64,000 nt of DNA from Hyphomicrobiales bacterium (lineage in GTDB: Bacteria > Pseudomonadota > Alphaproteobacteria > Rhizobiales > Rhizobiaceae), in assembly GCA_900468805.1 (NCBI GenBank), contig UEIF01000017.1, positions 166,917 through 230,916 of the forward strand, in the 5' to 3' direction. Positions 1 to 8,828 of the stretch are shown piece after piece. Under the pieces are notes generated by a model. The model was given only the letters and a program-made list of their open reading frames with translations, was not told the DNA's origin and searched no databases. Position 1 is the stretch's first letter. Every line of letters starts with the position of its first letter. Position numbers and translations under genes: made by a program.

Positions 1-618
1 AATATAGTCGCTGCTGGTGTCGTTGGAGCTCTTGATGGCAAGTCCGTGCGCGCGGGCCTCCGCGCCCAGTTGACGGGACAGCGGGGTGACCGCCTGTACT
101 GGCGCGCCGATGATCGGCAGGAAACGCACGGTATTGCCGCGTATCGAGGTCGATGAGGAAACCGTGGGATCAAGCGCTGCTGTCTGCGTCGGCTGCTGCG
201 GCGCCGGTGGCTCAGCGGCGGAGGAGGGCGGTGCGAGTGACTGGCCCTCGATCGGTCCGGACGCGGCCGGCGAGGAGCCGTTGCGGGAAAGCGCATCGGC
301 CTGGGCCTGCATCGTCGTCGGCGGAGCGCCATTGCCGGGACGGTAGGCCTGTGCCGGATAGTTCGGCTCGGTCGGGTAGGTCTGCTGGCTGTAGGCGGGC
401 GTATAGCCGTTTTGACGAGGTGTCGCCGGGAAGGTCCGTTGTGATGCTCCTGCCATGCGCTCGGCTTCGCTCTGCGTCACCGGTGTGGATGAGCGCTGAC
501 CCATCGAGGAGTCGCCGATTTCCATCGGCGGCGTCAGCGTCAATGCATCGGTCGTGTTGCAAGCAGAAAGCAAGGCAAGACAGATCAGGAGCGTGGGCGC
601 AGTCGCAACTCGCGTCAT
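1..618 (-). CDS. Secreted lipoprotein, 3' end outside window
   Basis: An open frame runs from an ATG at 618 to the window edge (206 codons, no stop). Residues 1-20 form a lipoprotein signal: a short positive start, a hydrophobic stretch (TLLICLALLS) and a lipobox LLSAC with Cys20, so the product should be lipid-anchored after processing by Lgt, whose gene lies about 3.3 kb away. The next ~120 residues are low-complexity and rich in Pro, Gln, Ser and Ala. A more ordered part starts near residue 160 (RGNTVRFLPIIGAPVQAV). I do not recognise the family. It follows the M24 gene on the same strand with a gap of about 100 bp. A GAGGG stretch directly precedes the ATG. Confidence 0.7.
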   Translation of the reverse strand, partial: MTRVATAPTLLICLALLSACNTTDALTLTPPMEIGDSSMGQRSSTPVTQSEAERMAGASQRTFPATPRQNGYTPAYSQQTYPTEPNYPAQAYRPGNGAPPTTMQAQADALSRNGSSPAASGPIEGQSLAPPSSAAEPPAPQQPTQTAALDPTVSSSTSIRGNTVRFLPIIGAPVQAVTPLSRQLGAEARAHGLAIKSSNDTSSDYI

Positions 619-721
619 CCCTCGGTTCGTCCTTCCCACATTCGCATCAGCCCCGTGCGAATTTATGCGGGTAGGGGGACCTGTCTGTCAATTCTGGATT
701 CTTGCCGGTGATTGCAGAGAC

Positions 722-1873
722 TTAGAGACCGATGAAATCCAGCTGATGTCGTGAGAGCGCTCGCGGTGCTTCACCTGTCGTGAGATAGGTCTGGCCGAGC
801 GTCATGGCGGTTCCGGTATCGGAATCAGCAATGATCATATGCACGAAGAGCGACATGTTCGGTTCTATCGGCTGCGGGTTGCCGGCATGGAACATCTGGT
901 GCTCCATCCAGGACGGCGAGAAACGCGCGCCGAGCGAATAGCCGCAGGCATTCAGGCGATGGCGGGCGAGGCCGCGCTCGTCCATGATCCTGGCATGCAT
1001 ATCGAAGACGTCGCCGAAACTATGGCCGGGCCTCAGCACGGTCTCGATCGCCTGGATGGTTTCAAGGCAGGCATTGTAGAGCTCGCGGTGGCGGTGCGTC
1101 GGCTCGCCGATCACGATCGTGCGCATCATGGCGGCATGATAGTGTGCGTAAGCACCGGCCCATTCGAGGGTGAGCTGATCATTGACGTCGAGCTTGCGAC
1201 GGCCGGCCTTGTAGCGGCAGAGCAGGGCATCAGCACCGGAGCCGATGATGAACTCGTTGGCCGGGTAGTCGCCGCCGCCGGAGAAGATGGCACCCTGCAT
1301 GGCCGCGAGAATATCGGATTCATCGGCACCCGGTTTCGCTATCCGGACGGCGGCATCAAGCGCGTCGTCTGCCAGCGCGGCGGCATGCTCGACATAGGCG
1401 ACCTCGGTCGGGCTCTTGATGAGGCGCAGGCGGCTGACGAGGTAGGAGGCATCGCTGATCTGGCCGAAGGTCGTCAATTGCGCATCGAGCAACCGGGCGA
1501 CACGGCCGGTCATGCCATGGGTGTCGTATTCGATGCCGATGCGGGCGCCGAGCAGATCCATTTCGACGAGCAGGTTCTTCAGATCCATCGTCGGGTCGGC
1601 GTTGACGCGGTCAACCCAGACGTGGATGTCCTCGATAACGGAGGTGTGCCGGGCCTGACGCAGATCGGCTGATCGGGTGAGGAGCGCCATGGTGCCGTCA
1701 GCCTTGACGACGAGCGTCTGGAAGAAGCAGTAGCCGAAGGTGTCGTAGCCGGTCAGCCAGTACATGCTTTCCTGCGCAAAAAGCAGCAGGGCGTCGAGCT
1801 TCTCTTCCTTCATCTTGTCGGTAAGGCGGGCAAGCCGGCTTGCGAATTCTGCCCGTTCGAAATGAAGTGCCAT
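722..1873 (-). CDS. M24-fold (Xaa-Pro peptidase/creatinase-like) protein without metal ligands
   Basis: The 383-aa protein has the two-domain layout of the M24 pita-bread family: an N-terminal creatinase-type domain (about 1-150) and a C-terminal catalytic-fold domain (about 155-383). The usual metal ligands are not kept. The stretch LEWAGAYAHYHAAMMRT (236-252) aligns with the Asp...Asp-x-Thr-Arg-Thr motif, but the first Asp is Glu237 and the second is Ala248. The usual Gly-His-Gly-Ile-Gly reads CGYSLG. The Glu-Pro-Gly region reads VHMIIAD. Creatinases also lack the metal, so a creatinase-like C-N hydrolase or a non-peptidase role is more likely than a dinuclear aminopeptidase. The gene starts 5 bp after the pgeF stop, so the two are probably co-transcribed. 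The substrate is unknown. Confidence 0.75.
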   Translation of the reverse strand: MALHFERAEFASRLARLTDKMKEEKLDALLLFAQESMYWLTGYDTFGYCFFQTLVVKADGTMALLTRSADLRQARHTSVIEDIHVWVDRVNADPTMDLKNLLVEMDLLGARIGIEYDTHGMTGRVARLLDAQLTTFGQISDASYLVSRLRLIKSPTEVAYVEHAAALADDALDAAVRIAKPGADESDILAAMQGAIFSGGGDYPANEFIIGSGADALLCRYKAGRRKLDVNDQLTLEWAGAYAHYHAAMMRTIVIGEPTHRHRELYNACLETIQAIETVLRPGHSFGDVFDMHARIMDERGLARHRLNACGYSLGARFSPSWMEHQMFHAGNPQPIEPNMSLFVHMIIADSDTGTAMTLGQTYLTTGEAPRALSRHQLDFIGL

Positions 1874-1878
1874 GCTGC

Positions 1879-2673
1879 TTACATCTCCCTGATGCTGATC
1901 GCCGAAATCTGGCGGCCGTAATCCGGCTCCTTTTTATGTGTGGTCCGGCGGTAGGAAAAAAAGCGCTCGCTGTCCGGATAGGTGCAAAGGCCGAGACTTT
2001 CAGCGCGCACGCCTGCTTTTTTAAGCCGTTCGACAGTCAGTCCCGGCAGATCGAACATGGCGTGCCCCGATGTCGGGGAGGGGATGAAATAGCGTTCGTA
2101 GGCCGGATCGTAGGCGAGGAAGCGCTCGACGAATTCCGGGCCGACTTCATAACTTGCCTGGCTGATCGAGGGGCCGAGGCAGGCGACGATATTGCCCCTG
2201 TCAGCACCAAGGGCTTCCATGGCATCGATGGTGTTTTCAAGCACGCCGGTCAGCGCACCCTTCCAGCCGGCATGGGCCGCACCGATCACGCGGTTTTCCG
2301 GGTCTGCGAAGAGGATCGGTCCGCAATCGGCGGCGAGGACGCCGAGTACGATGCCCGGCGTTGCGGTGACCATCGCGTCCGCCGGCGGCCGCGCGCCATC
2401 ATAATCAGGCCTGACGGTGACGACATCAGGGGAGTGGACTTGATGGACGGTCGCCAGCCGCTCAAGCGGCAGATCGAACCAGGCGGCGACGCGCCTGCGA
2501 TTTTCCTGCACGTTTTCGCGCTCGTCATGCGAGCCGAGGCCGACATTCAGGCCGCGATAGATGCCTTGCGAAACGCCACCGGCGCGGGTGAAATAGCCGT
2601 GGTCGATAGCGCCGCCGGCCGCGTCGTTCAGCAGCGCGCTTTCGATCGGTGCGGGAGAGGCCGCGTCTGTCAT
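1879..2673 (-). CDS. pgeF: Purine nucleoside phosphorylase-like laccase-domain protein (YfiH/PgeF)
   Basis: A 264-aa member of the YfiH/DUF152 family (polyphenol oxidase/laccase-domain; PgeF edits peptidoglycan precursors in E. coli, and related proteins act on purine nucleosides). The zinc-binding and catalytic set is present: HQVHSPD, AADCGP and HAGWKG supply the His, Cys and His, with the usual N-terminal GYFTRAGG. I chose the ATG at 2673 because it gives the usual family length. An alternative TTG at 2784 overlaps the upstream methyltransferase stop and adds 37 residues that look unrelated to the fold. The gene lies in the leftward lgt-midA-pgeF-M24 run. Confidence 0.85.
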   Translation of the reverse strand: MTDAASPAPIESALLNDAAGGAIDHGYFTRAGGVSQGIYRGLNVGLGSHDERENVQENRRRVAAWFDLPLERLATVHQVHSPDVVTVRPDYDGARPPADAMVTATPGIVLGVLAADCGPILFADPENRVIGAAHAGWKGALTGVLENTIDAMEALGADRGNIVACLGPSISQASYEVGPEFVERFLAYDPAYERYFIPSPTSGHAMFDLPGLTVERLKKAGVRAESLGLCTYPDSERFFSYRRTTHKKEPDYGRQISAISIREM

Positions 2674-2780
2674 CTGATATTCCGGTTTTTTTGGAGAGGG
2701 ATCGACGTCATCCTGGCCGGGTCTCGTCCGGCGAAGCGTTATCATTTTGCGGCGGATGTTGGCGAGCGTAAGGCTATCTG

Positions 2781-3881
2781 TCAATCCACCGGACGGAACG
2801 GCATCAGGTCGATCGCCGGATAGGAGACGGCGAGCACCTTGAAGAGTTCGCCCATCCGGCCTTCGCCTGCACCGGCGAGCCGATCGACGGCGCTCTGGAT
2901 GATCTGCTGCGTGTGCGGCTCCCTGTCGCGGCCAAGGGCTGCGGCACGCTCCAGAATGCCGAGACCGGTCAGGAAGTCACCCTGATGCAACGCGCCATTG
3001 ATGTGGACGCCGTCAGCCGCTGCCGTTTCCGCAAGCTGCTGGAAATCGACATGGCTCGTCAGGTCCGCTTCGCCGGGATGGGCAAGCGGCGGATCGAACT
3101 CGTGCATGCGCACAGCCTGCAGCGTGTCGCCAAAACCGGTGACGAGGTGTCCGTAGTCGATTGCGAGCGCCGTACCGCCGAAGGCCCGCAACCTCTCGCA
3201 GATGGCACTCATGACTGCCTGACGCGCAGGCGAGATCTCGAACAACGTGCCAACAGGCACGTTCTGCGTCGGCTCAGGCAGCAGTGCCGGATCGATGCCA
3301 GCGACACCCGCCGCAAAGGTCAGTTCCGCATCTGCATCGAGGCCCACCATGCGTTCGCGAAAACCGGTCTGCGTGCGCACGAACTGGCGGATCGGGATCG
3401 CGTCGAAGAGTTCGTTGGCAACGATCAGAGTGAAGCCCGATGGCACTTCGTCGAAGCCGGCATGCCAGATGATCTTGCCTTCATAGGCTTCGAGCGTCTG
3501 GCTCTGGACATCACGAAGGCGTTCGCTGGTCTCGACGAGATGGATCGTCATGTTGTCGAAGAGCGGCGGGGCGATGCGCGAAATCACGCGCAGCATGTCG
3601 GCCATCATCGTGCCGCGGCCGGGGCCGATCTCGACGAGGCGAACTCCGGCAGGCGTTCCGTGCCGCTGCCAGGCATGGACGACGAAGACGCCGATCATTT
3701 CGCCGAAGAGCTGGCTGACCTCGGGTGCAGTGACGAAATCGCCTGAACGGCCGAAGGGCTCGCGGGTGCGGTAATAGCCGTGTTCGGGATCGGCAAGGCA
3801 CAGCGAGAAATAGTCGGTGACGCTGATCGGCCCGTTTGCCTGGATGATCGTCTTGATCTTTTCGCTTAGTGCGGGGGTCAT
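2781..3881 (-). CDS. SAM-dependent protein methyltransferase, MidA/NDUFAF7 family
   Basis: The 366-aa protein belongs to the MidA/NDUFAF7 (DUF185) family, whose mitochondrial member methylates an arginine of complex I subunit NDUFS2. Family landmarks seen are the N-terminal DYFSLCLADPEHGYY, the region GDFVTAPEVSQLFGEM, the SAM-binding motif LVEIGPGRGTMM, and ANELFDAIPIRQF, matching the conserved NEFFDALP region. The gene follows lgt by 19 bp and overlaps the long form of the pgeF reading frame. Co-transcription with lgt is inferred from spacing. A role in respiratory complex I assembly is inferred from the family. Confidence 0.85.
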   Translation of the reverse strand: MTPALSEKIKTIIQANGPISVTDYFSLCLADPEHGYYRTREPFGRSGDFVTAPEVSQLFGEMIGVFVVHAWQRHGTPAGVRLVEIGPGRGTMMADMLRVISRIAPPLFDNMTIHLVETSERLRDVQSQTLEAYEGKIIWHAGFDEVPSGFTLIVANELFDAIPIRQFVRTQTGFRERMVGLDADAELTFAAGVAGIDPALLPEPTQNVPVGTLFEISPARQAVMSAICERLRAFGGTALAIDYGHLVTGFGDTLQAVRMHEFDPPLAHPGEADLTSHVDFQQLAETAAADGVHINGALHQGDFLTGLGILERAAALGRDREPHTQQIIQSAVDRLAGAGEGRMGELFKVLAVSYPAIDLMPFRPVD

Positions 3882-3900
3882 AGCGGTCGTCCCGGTGGCT

Positions 3901-4722
3901 TCAGTGCTGCAGGGCAGCAGCCTGACGGCGGGCGCGGAAGATCGCCCAAAGGCCGAGCAGGATCATGGGGAAGGACAGAACCATGCCCATCGTCAACCAG
4001 CGGGTACCGAGCAGGTAGCCAAGCTGCGCATCCGGCTCGCGGAAGAATTCCACGAAGATGCGCGACAGCGCGTAACCGCAGACGAAGACGCCGGTGATGA
4101 GGCCGGGGCTCTTCAGCGCCTTGGCGCCGTACACGAGGGCGGCAAGGACGAGCAGCAGGACGATGCCTTCGAGGCCGGCTTCATAGAGCTGGCTCGGATG
4201 GCGGGCGAAGGGGCCTCCAGTCGGGAAGACGACTGCCCAGGGCACGTCCGTCAGCCGACCCCAGAGCTCGCCGTTGATGAAGTTGGCGATACGGCCGAAG
4301 AACAGGCCGCAGGGCACGACCGTCGCGACGATATCGAAGAGGTTCCAGATCGGGACGCGGTTGCGATGCGCAAAGAGGATCATGGCGATCGTCGTGCCGG
4401 CCAGGCCGCCATGGAAGGACATGCCGCCGTTCCAGATCTGCACGGCGCGGATCGGGTTTTCGATTATGGCGCCGAGATCGTAGAAGAGGATGTAGCCGAT
4501 GCGGCCGCCGAGGACGATGCCGAGGGCTGCCCAGACGATGAAGTCGTCGAGCTGCGTCCTTGATATGGGCGAGGTATTGTTCGGCCAGAGTGCATCGTTT
4601 GCAGCAATGCGGCGGGCATAGGCCCAGCCGAGCAGGATGCCGGCGACATAGGCCAGGCCATACCAATGAATCGCCAGCGGGCCGATCGAAAAAGCGATCG
4701 GGTCGATATTAGGGAAAGGCAT
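3901..4722 (-). CDS. lgt: Prolipoprotein diacylglyceryl transferase
   Basis: Lgt moves a diacylglyceryl group from phosphatidylglycerol to the lipobox cysteine of prolipoproteins at the inner membrane. The 273-aa protein has about seven membrane segments and the family signature [14 protein letters not shown] (143-156), preceded by HGGLAG (His104) and followed by HPSQLYEA (175-182). I placed the start at the ATG at 4722 ([20 protein letters not shown]), the usual N-terminus. The frame stays open to 4824 and would add 34 residues without membrane character. It is the first gene of a leftward cluster, and a lipoprotein gene lies at the far end of that cluster. Confidence 0.95.
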   Translation of the reverse strand: MPFPNIDPIAFSIGPLAIHWYGLAYVAGILLGWAYARRIAANDALWPNNTSPISRTQLDDFIVWAALGIVLGGRIGYILFYDLGAIIENPIRAVQIWNGGMSFHGGLAGTTIAMILFAHRNRVPIWNLFDIVATVVPCGLFFGRIANFINGELWGRLTDVPWAVVFPTGGPFARHPSQLYEAGLEGIVLLLVLAALVYGAKALKSPGLITGVFVCGYALSRIFVEFFREPDAQLGYLLGTRWLTMGMVLSFPMILLGLWAIFRARRQAAALQH

Positions 4723-4943
4723 TATAGCAAGAAGATCAGCAGCTATCGGCAAGGTTTTCCCACCCGTTGAGATGCGCGGAACATGGCGCCGCGATCTTTG
4801 GCGGTCAAGTGCATTGTTCGTCACGGCCCCGTGCGCAAGGGCTTATCCCGTGCAAAGCGCTTGCATCCTTAACGGCGAAGCCCTACCTCAATTTCAGTGG
4901 CCGCAAGGCTGATATTCACGTCGTGCGAAGGGAGAAATACGCC

Positions 4944-5204
4944 ATGACGACCGGAACGAACCGCATCATGGATGAATTCGCCAAGCTGATGACCGATGCC
5001 GCGGGTGCTGCGCAGGGCGTGCGCAAGGAGGTCGAGACCGCCTTCAATGCTCATGCCGAGCGCTGGCTGAACAGCATGGACGTCGTCAAGCGCGAGGAAT
5101 TCGAAGCCGTGCGCGAAATGGCCATCAAGGCCCGTGACGAAAACGAGGCGCTCGCCGCTCGCGTTGCCGCGCTCGAAGCCAAGCTTGCCGCAAAGGGCAA
5201 GTGA
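4944..5204 (+). CDS. ubiK: Accessory factor UbiK family (BMFP) coiled-coil protein
   Basis: This 86-aa protein matches the BMFP/DUF526 family: an amphipathic helical N-terminus (MDEFAKLMTDAAGAAQGVRK), then VVKREEFEAVREMA and a C-terminal coiled coil (ENEALAARVAALEAKLAA). UbiK helps the UbiJ lipid-binding protein in aerobic ubiquinone synthesis in E. coli; relatives are membrane-fusogenic trimers. A GGAGA ribosome site lies 9 bp before the ATG. The gene is divergent from lgt. A role in quinone synthesis in this organism is inferred from the family only. Confidence 0.8.
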   Translation: MTTGTNRIMDEFAKLMTDAAGAAQGVRKEVETAFNAHAERWLNSMDVVKREEFEAVREMAIKARDENEALAARVAALEAKLAAKGK

Positions 5205-5606
5205 TATCAGCTTAAAGAAGATGCTGTATAAGGTGCGGCGTGGCTCATATGTAACATGCCGCATCCCGGAGAAAAAAATCGGGTGTGATTTTTCACCTGT
5301 GGAAACTGCCAAAAAAGCCAATGGGCAGAGTCTTTTACCTCCCCCGCTGAATCTGATTCCATAAGTGCTTTCCACAGCAGGTCCGGCCAAATTTCCGTGA
5401 AGGGGGCTGGCAGGCCGTGAGGGGCATTATAGACTGATTTTACATGATGATTCGAAGCGAATTGGTAAGCTCCAGGCAGGTTCACTGCGTTAGTCTGGCG
5501 GCGGTTCAGCGATCATCCCAAGTGATGGTTTCCGGTATTGCGTGTGTCTTGTTTTGTGTTCGTTCACGAAGTTAGGCCGCATTCATTCCGGTCAAGAAGG
5601 TGCTGC
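5205..5606. other. Intergenic stretch with no recognised gene
   Basis: About 400 bp between the ubiK-like gene and the YbjN gene. I see no coding frame with family features and no tRNA. A rightward promoter for the YbjN-proC-csaA run is expected here, but no clear -35/-10 pair stands out. Confidence 0.4.
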
Positions 5607-6107
5607 ATGAGCCTTATGGAATTGGAAGTCGAACGCCAGTCGAACCCGGTCGACATGATCGAGTACGTGGCTTCAAACAATGACTGGGCCTTCGAGCGCT
5701 CCGGCGAAGACGAGATCGCGATGACGGTCGAGGGGCGCTGGACCGACTATCACGTCTCCTTCTCATGGATGGAGGAATTCGAAGCGCTGCATCTCGGCTG
5801 CGCCTTCGATATCAAGGTTCCCGAAATCAGGGTCAACGAGGTGGTGAAGCTGCTCTCGGCGATCAACGGCCAGGTGCTGATGGGTCACTTCGACCTGTGG
5901 CGACAGGAAGATGTCGTCATCTTCCGCCAGTCGCTGCTGCTTGCCGGCGGTGCTGAGCCCACCAACCGTCAGGTCGAGGTGCTGCTTTCCAGCGCGCTCG
6001 ATACCTGCGAAGCCTATTATCAGGCCTTCCAGTTCGTCGTATGGTCCGGCATGGAAGCCAACAAGGCGATGGAAGTGGTCCTCTTTGAAACCGTCGGCGA
6101 GGCGTAA
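5607..6107 (+). CDS. YbjN domain-containing protein
   Basis: A 166-aa soluble acidic protein matching the YbjN/DUF1790 family, which resembles type III secretion chaperones in fold. It begins MSLMELEVERQSNPVDMIEY and has a central strand-rich part (MTVEGRWTDYHVSFSWMEEF) and a helical C-terminus (CEAYYQAFQFVVWSGMEANK). The start was chosen at 5607, downstream of a purine-rich AAGAAGG. The stop is followed after one base by the proC ATG, so the two are almost certainly in one operon. The molecular role is not known; in E. coli YbjN overproduction affects motility and stress responses. Confidence 0.8.
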   Translation: MSLMELEVERQSNPVDMIEYVASNNDWAFERSGEDEIAMTVEGRWTDYHVSFSWMEEFEALHLGCAFDIKVPEIRVNEVVKLLSAINGQVLMGHFDLWRQEDVVIFRQSLLLAGGAEPTNRQVEVLLSSALDTCEAYYQAFQFVVWSGMEANKAMEVVLFETVGEA

Positions 6108-6108
6108 C

Positions 6109-6936
6109 ATGCCTGTGACCACCTTTTCCGCGGCAAATCCGGTGGTTCTCATCGGAGCCGGCAATATGGGCGGAGCCATGCTCTCCGGCTGGCTGAAGAG
6201 CGGAGTTCCGGGTTCTGCCGTGGTCGTAGTCGATCCCGGCCCGTCGCCGGCGATGCTCTCCACTATTGCCGATGCGGGCGCCTCCCATGTCACCGCCGCT
6301 CCTGCTGGTCTCAAGGCCGGGGTGCTGTTCCTTGCCGTGAAGCCGCAGGTGATGGAGGCGGTGCTTCCGGCGGTGGAAAGCTTGGTGGGGCCGCAGACGG
6401 TGGTGGTTTCGGTCGCTGCAGGCAAGACGCTTGCCTTCCTCGAAAAGCATCTCGGAGAGGCTGCCATGGTGCGCGCCATGCCGAACACACCTGCCATGAT
6501 TGGGCGCGGTGTGACCGGTGCTTTCGCCAATGAGCGCGTCAGTACCGAACAGCGTGATGGCGTCAACGCTCTTCTTGGTGTGTCCGGTCCTGTCGAATGG
6601 GTGCCTGCCGAATCCGATATCGATTCGGTGACGGCGCTCTCAGGCAGCGGACCGGCCTATGTGTTTTATCTCGTCGAGTGTATGGCAGAAGCAGGTCGTA
6701 AACTTGGCCTGCAGGCGGACCTTGCCATGCGTCTTGCGCGGGAAACTGTCGCGGGGGCTGGTGAGCTGCTGCACCAGTCCCCCGACGACGCTGCGCGCCT
6801 GCGCCAGAATGTGACTTCTCCTGGTGGTACGACCGCGGCTGCCCTTTCCGTGCTGATGGCCGAAGACGCCATGCAGCCGCTGTTCGACAAGGCGCTCGCG
6901 GCTGCCCGCAAGCGCGCCGAAGAGCTCGCCGGCTGA
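6109..6936 (+). CDS. proC: Pyrroline-5-carboxylate reductase
   Basis: ProC reduces 1-pyrroline-5-carboxylate to proline with NAD(P)H, the last step of proline synthesis. The 275-aa product has the N-terminal Rossmann motif GAGNMGGAM (from residue 16), the [11 protein letters not shown] stretch, and the C-terminal signature region [20 protein letters not shown] with [10 protein letters not shown] after it, which forms the dimer and substrate site. It starts 1 bp after the YbjN stop and is followed 11 bp later by csaA, so a three-gene operon is likely. Confidence 0.96.
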   Translation: MPVTTFSAANPVVLIGAGNMGGAMLSGWLKSGVPGSAVVVVDPGPSPAMLSTIADAGASHVTAAPAGLKAGVLFLAVKPQVMEAVLPAVESLVGPQTVVVSVAAGKTLAFLEKHLGEAAMVRAMPNTPAMIGRGVTGAFANERVSTEQRDGVNALLGVSGPVEWVPAESDIDSVTALSGSGPAYVFYLVECMAEAGRKLGLQADLAMRLARETVAGAGELLHQSPDDAARLRQNVTSPGGTTAAALSVLMAEDAMQPLFDKALAAARKRAEELAG

Positions 6937-6947
6937 GAGAGACTGTT

Positions 6948-7289
6948 ATGGCTGAAGAGATCACTTTTGCCGATTTCGAGCGTGTGGATATCCGTGTCGG
7001 CACGATCATCGAAGCAAATCCCTTTCCGGAAGCCAGGAAGCCGGCGATCAAGCTGCTGATCGATTTCGGCTCCGAGATCGGTGTGAAGAAATCCTCGGCG
7101 CAGATCACGGTTCACTATTCGCCGGAGCGGCTTGTCGGGCGACAGGTGCTCGCGGTCGTCAACTTTCCGCCGCGCCAGATCGGGCCGTTCCGCTCGGAAG
7201 TGCTGACGCTCGGTTTTGCCGATGAGGCGGGCGATATCGTGCTTGCCGCGGTCGAGCGGCCGGTGCCGAACGGCCAGAGGCTGATGTAG
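6948..7289 (+). CDS. csaA: CsaA-like tRNA-binding domain protein
   Basis: The 113-aa protein is a stand-alone tRNA-binding OB-fold domain of the CsaA type, related to the C-terminus of methionyl-tRNA synthetase and Trbp111. It begins [19 protein letters not shown] and contains KLLIDFG, the dimer-type signature [27 protein letters not shown] and a C-terminal PNGQRL. CsaA of Bacillus has chaperone activity in protein export; in proteobacteria the role is less clear. It follows proC by 11 bp. Confidence 0.9.
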   Translation: MAEEITFADFERVDIRVGTIIEANPFPEARKPAIKLLIDFGSEIGVKKSSAQITVHYSPERLVGRQVLAVVNFPPRQIGPFRSEVLTLGFADEAGDIVLAAVERPVPNGQRLM

Positions 7290-7333
7290 GCAGCTGAGGT
7301 TGCCGATCGCAGACAGGTGCCCAGGGATGGGCT

Positions 7334-7903
7334 TCAGTGAATGTCGCGCGAGAGCGGATCGCTCAATGTGAAATCAGTAAAGACGGCCTCGAAGCCGGCG
7401 CGTTGCGGCGAACAGAAGACGGGGCCGACCAGCACCTCTTCGAAAGCCGGATCGAACCAGGCGAGGCGCGCCATGCGCCATTCGTCCATCGTATCCGTGC
7501 TGTACTGGATGAACAGGGCATCGCCATTGCGGGTGGCGCGGACCGAAATGGCATCAAAGTCATGGCCGATGCGGAAGGCCGACCAGTCGGAATTGCCATT
7601 GGTGACCACGACGCTGAAATGCCTGGCCCCATCTGTATATTCGATGCCGCATTTCACCCAGCGCTTCTCATCGGCGCGGATCATCAGTCCGGCCTGATCG
7701 TAGAGCGCTTCATAACTGCCGGAGAAGGTGACTTCGGCGGTGAAGTCGCCCTTTCGGCTTTCATGCAGGAAGTGGCCATCGTCGTGGTGGAAGCCGTAGT
7801 AGGTGCCCTGCCAGAAATCGGTCTTCTCGCCGGAGCGGACGTGAAGGGCGCCGTCGCGTTCCTCGAAGAAGGGCGGCGCGTTCAGCCAGGTCATATGTTT
7901 CAT
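7334..7903 (-). CDS. DUF1349 domain protein (concanavalin-like fold)
   Basis: A 189-aa protein matching DUF1349, a beta-sandwich family also represented by yeast Ypr1-region proteins of unknown function. Landmarks are DFWQGTYYGF, the YDQAGLMIR stretch, KCGIEYTDG, and a C-terminal GPVFCSPQRAGFEAVF. The start at 7903 is preceded by GGGAG. It begins 2 bp after the stop of the MBL-fold gene, so they form a leftward pair. The function is unknown; the fold suggests carbohydrate binding. Confidence 0.8.
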   Translation of the reverse strand: MKHMTWLNAPPFFEERDGALHVRSGEKTDFWQGTYYGFHHDDGHFLHESRKGDFTAEVTFSGSYEALYDQAGLMIRADEKRWVKCGIEYTDGARHFSVVVTNGNSDWSAFRIGHDFDAISVRATRNGDALFIQYSTDTMDEWRMARLAWFDPAFEEVLVGPVFCSPQRAGFEAVFTDFTLSDPLSRDIH

Positions 7904-7905
7904 AC

Positions 7906-8550
7906 TCAGATCTCCCGCAGGAAGGGATTGCTGCGCCGTTCGTCGCCGATGCGGCTGCCGGGGCCGTGGCCGCAAATGAAGCCGACTTCGTCGCCGAGCG
8001 GCAGTACCTTGTCTCTGATGGAATCGAGAAGCTGGCGATGATTGCCGCCCGGCAGATCGGTTCGGCCGATCGAGCCGTTGAAGAGCACGTCACCGAGATG
8101 GGCGAAGTTCTGGGCGCGGTTGAAATAGATGACGTGGCCCGGCGCATGGCCGGGCGTGTGATAGACCTCGAACTCGTGGGAGCCGAAGGAGATCTTGTCG
8201 CCGTCCTTGAGCCAGCGGTCAGGCGTGACGTTCTGCAGGCCCCGTATCCCATACTTCTCAGCCTGGGTCTCGATGCGTTGCAGGAGCGGCAGGTCGTCCT
8301 CATGCGGGCCGGCGATATCGACGCCGAGCTTTTCCTTCAGCTCTCTGGCGCCCCCGGCATGATCGAGATGGCCATGCGTCAGCCAGATTTCCTTGATTTT
8401 GAGGCCATGCTCTTCGATCACGCCGGCAATGACCGACACGTCGCCGCCGGGATCGACGACCACGCCTTCCTTCGTGTCGGGGTCGAAGAGAATGGTGCAG
8501 TTCTGCTGGAAGGGTGTCACCGGAATGATGCCGGCCTGGAGCATGCCCAT
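7906..8550 (-). CDS. MBL-fold metallohydrolase (glyoxalase II-like)
   Basis: A 214-aa metallo-beta-lactamase-fold hydrolase. The metal motif THGHLDHAGG (H-x-H-x-D-H) is intact. Further metal ligands are in YHTPGHAPGHVIY, HLGDVLF and CGHGPGSRIGDER. This is the short YcbL-like form of glyoxalase II, which lacks the C-terminal glutathione-binding domain. The substrate may be a thioester such as S-lactoylglutathione, but this is inferred. Two ATGs lie six bases apart at the start; the upstream one is given. Confidence 0.88.
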   Translation of the reverse strand: MGMLQAGIIPVTPFQQNCTILFDPDTKEGVVVDPGGDVSVIAGVIEEHGLKIKEIWLTHGHLDHAGGARELKEKLGVDIAGPHEDDLPLLQRIETQAEKYGIRGLQNVTPDRWLKDGDKISFGSHEFEVYHTPGHAPGHVIYFNRAQNFAHLGDVLFNGSIGRTDLPGGNHRQLLDSIRDKVLPLGDEVGFICGHGPGSRIGDERRSNPFLREI

Positions 8551-8828
8551 GAATGCCTCGCTTCGCGTCTTTCAATACCCTGTCTCTATAGGCGCAAATA
8601 CACTCGAAGGCAGCCGGAATTTTCGGCCGGCTCACGCGGAAAAGACAGACTGCAACAGGAATTTATCGACTTCCGGAAATGGGCGGGCCATCGCCATGCT
8701 GTGTATTTTCGTTGTCGTTTCAGTCACTTGCTGGCGTCTCCCTTGTGCCGCTCCTCAGCCACGCCGTGCGCGGCGGAACAACGACGAAAACCGTGCGTTG
8801 TCAGCCCATCGCAACAAGGAGACTTACA

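Noticed and set aside
839..1672. 277-codon plus-strand frame opposite the M24 gene
   Set aside because: Shadow frame without motif support.
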